Assembly: GCF_013415305.1 (NCBI RefSeq)
Contig: NZ_JACBXU010000001.1
Location: 1,736,001-1,800,000, forward strand
Direction: 5' to 3'
Source: Pantoea sp. WMus005
GTDB taxonomy: Bacteria > Pseudomonadota > Gammaproteobacteria > Enterobacterales > Enterobacteriaceae
DNA: 64,000 bases
Position 1 is the first letter of the stretch. Each line of letters starts with the position of its first letter. This document shows, piece by piece, positions 58,443 to 64,000 of the stretch. The notes beneath the pieces were generated by a model. It did not search any database, had not been told where the DNA came from, and saw only the letters and a program-made list of their open reading frames with translations. Position numbers and translations under genes: made by a program.

Positions 58443-59375
58443 TTAGTTACCCAGACGACTCAGCAGTTTGCTGCGCTGCGCCGCAGCCATAAAACTCCAC
58501 GCCAGGAAGCGGCTCTGCTTCTGACCCTGCGCCATATTCACTACCCGCACCTCAGCGACGTCGAGCGCCTGCAGCTGTTTTTCCAGCGCCGGTAAGTTCT
58601 CTTTGCGCGACACCAGCGAGGTAAACCAGCCGATCTGACGACCCAGCGCCACGCTTTCGGCGATCATCTTGCCGATGAAGCCTTTCTCACCACCGGGATA
58701 CCACAGCTCATTGTGCTGCCCGCCAAAGTTAAGCGGTGCATTTTTATCCAGCCCGAGATTGCGGACCTTACGCTGCGAACCTGCCACTGCCTCATCCGGC
58801 GACGCGTGGAACGGCGGATTACACATCACTGCGCTGAAAAATTCCGTTTTGCTGACCACACCCGCCAGCACCGCATCGGTGTTTTTCTGACGACGTAAAC
58901 GGATCTGGCGCGTCAGGCGTGGGTTGGCTGCGACAATGCGGTTAGCGGCTTTAATGGCGGCTTCATCAATCTCGGTGCCGGTAAAGCGCCAGCCATATTC
59001 TGCTGCACCAATCAATGGATAGATGCAGTTTGCACCGCAGCCGACATCGAGTACGTCCGCCATCGGGATGACGCCGTTGTTATCCAGCGCCAGCAAATCG
59101 GCAAGATAGTGCAGATAATCGGCGCGTCCCGGTACTGGCGGGCAGAGTGAGCCAGGAGCCAGTTGCCAGTCGATGTCGTAAAACAGTTTGATCAGCGCCT
59201 GGTTCAGCAGCATCACCGCCTCCGGGTCCGCAAAATCCACGGACTTCACGCCATATCCGTTGGGCCGGACTTTGGCCTTCAGCGGTGGATGGGCAGCGGT
59301 TAACGCGGCAAAATCGTATTCGCCCTGATGGCGATTGCGGGCGTGGAAGGGCGACGTGCTGGCTGACTTTTTCAT
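58443..59375 (-). CDS. rlmF: 23S rRNA (adenine(1618)-N(6))-methyltransferase RlmF
   Basis: 310-residue SAM-dependent m6A methyltransferase (former YbiN; E. coli 308). The family block CPPVPGRADYLHYLADLLA precedes the SAM motif LDVGCGANCIYPLIG, the catalytic NPPF is in AVMCNPPFHASPDEA, and LNFGGQHNELWYPGGE follows. Start ATG 59375 has GAGAG upstream; four extra codons from a TTG are rejected. It converges on glnQ, consistent with E. coli order apart from missing ybiO. Confidence 0.95.
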   Translation of the reverse strand: MKKSASTSPFHARNRHQGEYDFAALTAAHPPLKAKVRPNGYGVKSVDFADPEAVMLLNQALIKLFYDIDWQLAPGSLCPPVPGRADYLHYLADLLALDNNGVIPMADVLDVGCGANCIYPLIGAAEYGWRFTGTEIDEAAIKAANRIVAANPRLTRQIRLRRQKNTDAVLAGVVSKTEFFSAVMCNPPFHASPDEAVAGSQRKVRNLGLDKNAPLNFGGQHNELWYPGGEKGFIGKMIAESVALGRQIGWFTSLVSRKENLPALEKQLQALDVAEVRVVNMAQGQKQSRFLAWSFMAAAQRSKLLSRLGN

Positions 59376-59516
59376 ACGTTCTCTCAATTATTCCGGCGCG
59401 CGTACAATACGCTGTAGGCGTCGGAAAATAAACCCGCACCATCCGCTTACCTCATTCCGGTTCCGTCGGGCGATGCTGTGGGGCTAAGATAAATAAAATT
59501 CCCTGCTGGAGACGTT

Positions 59517-60149
59517 ATGACCCGGAAACGCTATTCCTATCAACCCCGTGCTGGTCACGGTCTGCCGCACGATCCGCTGAATGCGATTATCGGGCCGCGC
59601 CCGATTGGCTGGATTAGCTCTGTCAGCGCCAGCGGCCAGCATAATCTGGCCCCTTACAGCTTCTTTAACTGCTTCAACTATCAGCCGCCGATTATCGGTT
59701 TTGCCAGCAGCGGCTGGAAAGACAGCGTCCGGAATATCGCTGAGACAAAAGAGTTTGTCTGGAACCTCGCAACCCGCCCGCTGGCCGAAGCGATGAACGA
59801 AAGTTCCGCTTCACTGCCGGCCGATCAGGATGAATTTGCCTTTGCCGGGTTAACGCCGCTGGCGGCATCTCAGGTCAGTGCGAACCTGGTGGCAGAAAGC
59901 CCGGTCAACTTCGAGTGCCGCCTGACGCAACTGATTCAGCTGCAGGATGCCAGCGGCAACCTGCTCGACAGCTGGCTGGTCATGGGTGAAGCGGTGGCGA
60001 TCCACATCGATGACTCGCTGCTGGAAGAGGGCATTTATCAGACTGCAAAAGCCGAACCGATTCTGCGCGCAGGCGGCCCCAGCGCCTATTACGGTATCAG
60101 TGAAGCGCAGCGCTTTGATTTAGTCCGTCCGGACGCACGCCGCAGGTAA
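59517..60149 (+). CDS. Flavin reductase-like (FMN-binding split-barrel) protein
   Basis: 210-residue protein of the flavin_Reduct family. The fold hallmark PRPIGWISSVSASGQHNLAPYSFFN, which binds FMN phosphate and ring, is near residue 27, and the DSVRNIAETKEFVWNLA stretch supports the family. Proteins of this type include flavin reductases and FMN-binding oxidoreductases with unknown substrates. It follows GGAGACGTT and is convergent with the lyase-like gene, three bases apart. Not in this position in E. coli, so it belongs to the accessory end of the window. Confidence 0.87.
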   Translation: MTRKRYSYQPRAGHGLPHDPLNAIIGPRPIGWISSVSASGQHNLAPYSFFNCFNYQPPIIGFASSGWKDSVRNIAETKEFVWNLATRPLAEAMNESSASLPADQDEFAFAGLTPLAASQVSANLVAESPVNFECRLTQLIQLQDASGNLLDSWLVMGEAVAIHIDDSLLEEGIYQTAKAEPILRAGGPSAYYGISEAQRFDLVRPDARRR

Positions 60150-60152
60150 TCC

Positions 60153-61670
60153 TCACCCCACAAGCGCATCAGCCCGGTGCGCTTTTATCTGCGCCACTGC
60201 GCGGGCGATGTCGGGTGCCAGCCAGCGATCCTGCTGCCAGCGCGCAACACCCTGACGCAGATGCTGCCAGGCACGCCGTGTGCCGGCTGCCAGCTGCGAT
60301 TCACCGTGAAATTCCAGCGCCTGTGCCGCCAGCAAATACTCAATCGCGATGATGTGATCGACGTTGCTGACCAGCTTCAGCAGCTTCAGCGCCGACCCGG
60401 TGCCGAGACTCAGATGATCTTCCTGTAATCCTGATGTGACATAGTTATCGAGCACCGCAGGCTGCGCCAGTTGACGGTTTTCCGCGCAGAGCGAGGCCGC
60501 CACGTACTGCGCAATCATCATGCCGGAATTGACGCCAGGCTCAGCCACCAGAAACGGCGGCAGGCCACTGACCAGCGGGTTCACCAGCCGATCAAGTCGT
60601 CGCTCAGCAATGCTCCCCAGCTCCGCCAGCGCAATCGCCAGCAGATCACAGGCCATGGCCACCGACTCACCATGCGGATGTGACTGAGACACCACGCGCC
60701 ACTCCTGCGGCGTTCCAAGAATCAGCGGATTGTCGGTACAGGCGTTGAGTTCGGTCTCCACCTGGCGAGCGGCGTGATCAAACTGATCGCGGCAGGCACC
60801 GTGCACCTGCGGCATCGACCGCAGACTCAGTGCATCCTGAGTCCGGATACCGACGCTCGCGGTTAGCAGCGGGCTGTCACTCAGCAACTGGCGCAGACGT
60901 TCACCACTCCGCTGAATCCCCGGGCTGGCCTTGAGCGCCAGCACTTCGGGATCAAACGCCACCAGTTGACCGCGCAGCGCCTCAAAGCTCATTGCGCCTG
61001 TCACATCCGCCCAGTCCAGCAGACGTTCGGCATCGTCCAGCGCCAGGCAGGCTAAGCCGGTCATGCAGGGCGTGCCGTTGACCAGGCTCAGTCCCTCTTT
61101 GGCACCTGGCCGGTAAGGCGCTAATCCCGCCTGGGCCATCGCCTGCTGCGCAGGCATGATTTCGCCCTGCCACTCAACCTCACCGATGCCGATCAGCGCC
61201 AGACCGATATGCGCCATGTGCGTCAGATAGCCCACCGATCCCTGCGATGGCACCTGAGGTGTAATCTGCAGATTCAGCAGCGCCAGCAGTTGCTGCACCA
61301 GCGCCACTGACACACCCGATTTGCCGTGGCTGTAGTTGGCAATCGCGGCACACAGAATGGCGCGCACCTCCGCTTTTTTCAGCACCGGCCCGACACCGCA
61401 GGCATGGCTCAGCAGGGTATTGCGCGACAGCTGGTTCAGTTCATCTTCCGAAAGAGTGATGTTGCACAACGCCCCTAATCCGGTATTGATGCCGTAGGCC
61501 ACCTGCCCCGCTGCCACGATATTTCCGACAATTTCACGGCTCTGCGCGATGCGCTGCCAGGCGCTGTCGCTCAGCGTCAGGGTCGCGCCGTGCCGGGCGA
61601 CCTGCACCAGCGCCTGCCACTGTAGCGGGCCATCACCCCAGACCCGCGTCTGATTCGTCTCGTCGCTCAT
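60153..61670 (-). CDS. Aromatic amino acid ammonia-lyase homologue lacking the MIO triad (HutH-like)
   Basis: 505-residue member of the histidine/phenylalanine ammonia-lyase fold family. Conserved active-site regions are [10 protein letters not shown] (59-68), LLSHACGVG (86-94), [11 protein letters not shown] (196-206), [16 protein letters not shown] (276-291) and [13 protein letters not shown] (413-425). The segment expected to read GSVGASGDLAPLAH instead reads [11 protein letters not shown] (144-154): the Ala-Ser-Gly that cyclises to the MIO electrophile is absent with a net three-residue loss. Activity and substrate are therefore unknown. Last gene of the amino-acid importer operon, overlapping the ATPase gene by four bases. 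Confidence 0.85.
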   Translation of the reverse strand: MSDETNQTRVWGDGPLQWQALVQVARHGATLTLSDSAWQRIAQSREIVGNIVAAGQVAYGINTGLGALCNITLSEDELNQLSRNTLLSHACGVGPVLKKAEVRAILCAAIANYSHGKSGVSVALVQQLLALLNLQITPQVPSQGSVGYLTHMAHIGLALIGIGEVEWQGEIMPAQQAMAQAGLAPYRPGAKEGLSLVNGTPCMTGLACLALDDAERLLDWADVTGAMSFEALRGQLVAFDPEVLALKASPGIQRSGERLRQLLSDSPLLTASVGIRTQDALSLRSMPQVHGACRDQFDHAARQVETELNACTDNPLILGTPQEWRVVSQSHPHGESVAMACDLLAIALAELGSIAERRLDRLVNPLVSGLPPFLVAEPGVNSGMMIAQYVAASLCAENRQLAQPAVLDNYVTSGLQEDHLSLGTGSALKLLKLVSNVDHIIAIEYLLAAQALEFHGESQLAAGTRRAWQHLRQGVARWQQDRWLAPDIARAVAQIKAHRADALVG

Positions 61671-62461
61671 ACCACCGGCTCCACCTGATGATGACTGGAG
61701 ATAAACTGCTTAAAGCGCGCCGATCCCGCCTCGCCGAACATCGCCTCTGGCGTGCCCTGACAATCAATCGTGCCCTGATGCATAAACACCACCCGGTTTG
61801 AGACGTTGCGGGCAAAGCCCATCTCGTGAGTGACCACCAGCATAGTACGCCCCTCTTCCGCCAGACTGCGCATCACCTTCAGCACCTCGCCCACCAGTTC
61901 CGGGTCCAGTGCTGACGTGGGTTCATCAAACAGCATCACCTCCGGGTCCATCGCCAGCGCACGGGCGATCGCCACCCGCTGCTGCTGGCCGCCTGAAAGC
62001 TGGGCAGGATAGAAATCTTTGCGATTCAGCAAACCGACCCGATCCAGCAGCTGTTCCGCCTGGACAATGCAGGCTTTTTTATCACGCTTCAGGACGTAGT
62101 GCGGCCCTTCAATGACGTTTTGCAGGACGGTGAGATGCGACCAGAGATTAAAGCTCTGAAACACCATCCCCAGCCGGGAACGCAGCCGCTCAATCTGACG
62201 CGGGTTAGCTGCCAGCTGGTGCCCGCGCGCATGACGCTTCATCTCAATGGTTTCACCGCCGACGCTAACCACGCCAGAATCGGGCGTCTCCAGCAAATTA
62301 ATACAGCGCAGCAGCGTACTTTTGCCCGAGCCGCTGGCACCGAGAATAGAGATGACATCGCCCTGGTGCGCCTGCAGCGAGATGCCCTTCAGCACCTCCA
62401 TCGCGCCAAAGGATTTATGGATGTCGCTGGCCGACAGCGTGACGGGTGGCAGTTCAGACAT
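61667..62461 (-). CDS. Polar amino acid ABC transporter ATP-binding protein (HisP-like)
   Basis: 264-residue ATPase. Walker [11 protein letters not shown]-loop [14 protein letters not shown], signature [15 protein letters not shown], Walker [14 protein letters not shown] and switch His [10 protein letters not shown] are present. The insertion after strand 3 ([20 protein letters not shown]) is typical of HisP, pointing to histidine or basic amino acids. It overlaps the upstream permease gene by eight bases and the downstream lyase homologue by four. Confidence 0.93.
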   Translation of the reverse strand: MSELPPVTLSASDIHKSFGAMEVLKGISLQAHQGDVISILGASGSGKSTLLRCINLLETPDSGVVSVGGETIEMKRHARGHQLAANPRQIERLRSRLGMVFQSFNLWSHLTVLQNVIEGPHYVLKRDKKACIVQAEQLLDRVGLLNRKDFYPAQLSGGQQQRVAIARALAMDPEVMLFDEPTSALDPELVGEVLKVMRSLAEEGRTMLVVTHEMGFARNVSNRVVFMHQGTIDCQGTPEAMFGEAGSARFKQFISSHHQVEPVV

Positions 62462-63194
62462 TTTTTTCTCCTCCGGGGATCGGCTTAGCGGCTGGTAACG
62501 GTTTTTTTTCCGGTTTATGAACCGGTGTCAGACGCCGCTCCAGCAGGGCATACAATTGAACAATGATGAAGTTGAGGATCAGGTAGATCGCCGCCGCACA
62601 CAGGAACACCTCCATGGTGCGGTAAGTACGCTGGATAATCTGCTGGGCTACCCCGGTGACATCCCACACCGTTACCAGACTGGCCAGCGCGGTCGATTTC
62701 ACCAGCAGAATCGCTTCGGTGGAGTACGCAGGCAGCGCATAACGCAGCATCACCGGCGCGATAATGCGCCGCAGCAGCAGGCCACGCGACATACCGCACG
62801 CCATCCCCGCTTCCACCTGACCGGGCGGGACCGCCAGCAGTGCGCCACGCAGGATCTCCGCCGTGTAAGCAGCAGTACAGAGCGACAGCGCCAGCACCGC
62901 GCAGGTAAAAGGCTCACGCAGAAACGGCCAGAAGACGCTGTGGCGAATCACACCAAACTGTCCCAGACCGTAGTAGATCAGGAACAGCTGGATCATCAGC
63001 GGCGATCCGCGAAACACCAGAATGTAGCCGCGGGCAAATGCACTCAGCAGCCGCCAGCGGCTCATGCGCAGTGCCAGAATGCCCACCGCCAGCACGCCTC
63101 CACAGAGAAAGGCGCTGATAAACAGGCCGAGCGTGACTGGCAGCGCCGCGCTGAGTTTCAGGAAGGTTTCAGTAAGGAACGCAAGATCGATCAT
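62454..63194 (-). CDS. Polar amino acid ABC transporter permease (HisM-like)
   Basis: 246-residue permease with about five helices. The substrate-pathway motif [20 protein letters not shown] and EAA loop [20 protein letters not shown] are conserved. It ends in a basic cytoplasmic tail ([19 protein letters not shown]). It lies eight bases after the other permease gene. Confidence 0.92.
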   Translation of the reverse strand: MIDLAFLTETFLKLSAALPVTLGLFISAFLCGGVLAVGILALRMSRWRLLSAFARGYILVFRGSPLMIQLFLIYYGLGQFGVIRHSVFWPFLREPFTCAVLALSLCTAAYTAEILRGALLAVPPGQVEAGMACGMSRGLLLRRIIAPVMLRYALPAYSTEAILLVKSTALASLVTVWDVTGVAQQIIQRTYRTMEVFLCAAAIYLILNFIIVQLYALLERRLTPVHKPEKKPLPAAKPIPGGEKNV

Positions 63195-63202
63195 AAATGT
63201 CC

Positions 63203-63922
63203 TTAATGCTGTGCAGCGGTGCGGCTTTGCCAGGCGCGGCCCAGACGGGATTCGGCCCGCAAAAAGGCGCGATTCGACAGCAGCGTCAGCAGCAGATAAC
63301 AGGCTCCGCCCACCAGGTAAAAGGAGAAGTAGTCCCGGGTTGAACCGGCCGCAATCTGGCTGGCCCGCATCAGCTCGACAATGCCGGTTACTGACACCAG
63401 CGCCGAATCTTTCAGGCTCATCTGCCAGACGTTTGACAGGCCGGGCAGCGCATAGCGTGCCACCTGCGGCAGCAGAATGCGTTGCCGGATGCGCCAGCGC
63501 GGCATACCAATGGCGACGGCGGCTTCGATCTCCCCTTTCGCCAGTGCCAGCCGTGCGGCACGATAGACTTCCGCCTGGTAAGAGCCAGAGATAAGCCCGA
63601 TCGCCAATGCTCCGATCAGAAACGGCGGCGCTTCGATAAAGCCGTCCGCGCCAAACAGTTGTCCGATCTGCGTGATCAGTCCCGAGCCGCCGAAGTAGAA
63701 CAGGTAGATCACCAGCAGCTCAGGGATGCCACGAAAGATGACCGAGTAGCCTTCCCCCAGCCAGCGTACCGCGCGATGGGAGGATAACTTTGCGGCGGCA
63801 ACGCACGATCCCACCACCGCACCGACCAGCAGTGCGCATAGCGACAGCAGCAACGTGGTCAGCGTGGCACTCAGAATCAACCGTCCCCAGCCGTCCGGGC
63901 CAAAACTCAGCAGGCTTATCAT
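63203..63922 (-). CDS. Polar amino acid ABC transporter permease (HisQ-like)
   Basis: 239-residue permease with the VIFRGIPELLVIYLFYFGG motif and EAA loop EAAVAIGMPRWRIRQRILLP, close to HisQ and ArtQ. It pairs with the adjacent HisM-like permease. It starts 12 bases after the truncated binding-protein gene. Confidence 0.92.
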   Translation of the reverse strand: MISLLSFGPDGWGRLILSATLTTLLLSLCALLVGAVVGSCVAAAKLSSHRAVRWLGEGYSVIFRGIPELLVIYLFYFGGSGLITQIGQLFGADGFIEAPPFLIGALAIGLISGSYQAEVYRAARLALAKGEIEAAVAIGMPRWRIRQRILLPQVARYALPGLSNVWQMSLKDSALVSVTGIVELMRASQIAAGSTRDYFSFYLVGGACYLLLTLLSNRAFLRAESRLGRAWQSRTAAQH

Positions 63923-63934
63923 CAGTTACCTCAC

Positions 63935-64000
63935 TCAGGGTGTGACGTCAGTTTTGAACCACTTCTCGCTCAGCTTTTTCACTGTGCCGTCGGCCAGCGC
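63935..64000 (-). CDS. Solute-binding protein of the terminal ABC importer (3' end only)
   Basis: The last 21 codons of a minus-strand gene running out of the window: the peptide DGTVKKLSEKWFKTDVTP is the usual C-terminus of family-3 amino acid binding proteins (compare ArtI YKTIYSKWFQQ and Gln[15 protein letters not shown]). It would be the first gene of the importer operon. Substrate class cannot be read from this fragment. Confidence 0.8.
   Translation of the reverse strand, partial: ALADGTVKKLSEKWFKTDVTP

Noticed and set aside
62517-63206. 229-codon open frame antisense to the HisM-like permease
   Set aside because: Arg/Gln/His-rich shadow frame with no homology; the permease on the other strand explains the sequence.

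Overview
The window is a stretch of enterobacterial chromosome, most likely Pantoea or a close Erwiniaceae relative. This is inferred from GC-rich coding DNA, near-complete gene-by-gene synteny with Escherichia coli, protein lengths equal or almost equal to the E. coli orthologues, and some lineage-specific replacements. No insertion sequence, prophage, CRISPR array, tRNA or rRNA was seen. It is mostly ordinary core genome.

Layout: (1) 1-7 kb: end of cydC, aat, infA, then clpA/clpS facing cspD (ClpAP proteolysis and its adaptor), and the OLD-family nuclease ybjD. (2) 7-13 kb: lysine exporter lysO, poxB, ltaE, the amidase amiD with ybjQ, and lipoprotein ybjP. (3) 13-17 kb: arginine ABC transporter artPIQM and the second binding protein artJ. 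(4) 17-25 kb: rlmC, ybjO, putrescine transporter potFGHI, ybjN, rimK, nfsA, ybjC. (5) 25-31 kb: grxA, ybjM, ybjL, the small RNA RybB with its sigma-E promoter, bcrC/ybjG and dacC. (6) 31-41 kb: a HAD phosphatase, a YliI-type sugar dehydrogenase, a beta-carbonic anhydrase, and the iaaA-gsiABCD glutathione-import operon ending in a coupled DUF4385 gene. (7) 41-51 kb: moeAB, ybiT, then an accessory insertion (H-NS paralogue, an 0.87-kb gene-free stretch, an EmrAB-type tripartite efflux operon). (8) 51-58 kb: ybiR, mntR, mntS, ompX, rhtA, dps, glnHPQ. (9) 58-64 kb: rlmF, a flavin-reductase-like protein, and an amino-acid ABC importer operon whose last gene is an aromatic amino acid ammonia-lyase homologue lacking the cofactor-forming Ala-Ser-Gly triad.

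Main themes are polar amino-acid and polyamine import (art, pot, gln, the terminal His-type system), peptide/glutathione salvage (iaaA-gsi), manganese and oxidative-stress defence (mntR, mntS, dps, grxA, nfsA), and envelope maintenance (dacC, bcrC, amiD, ompX, RybB).

Most unusual items: the MIO-less lyase in a transporter operon (60153-63922 and beyond); an MntS with a strongly initiated Cys-rich N-terminal extension downstream of an MntR-box-like dyad (52641-52974); a YliI-type dehydrogenase with Asn at the catalytic His position; a multi-hairpin region with a clean terminator downstream of bcrC (29501-29580); a perfect CRP-like palindrome over the probable grxA promoter; and the DUF4385 gene translationally coupled to gsiD. 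Family assignments come from recalled homologues and motifs read in the translations; no database search was possible.
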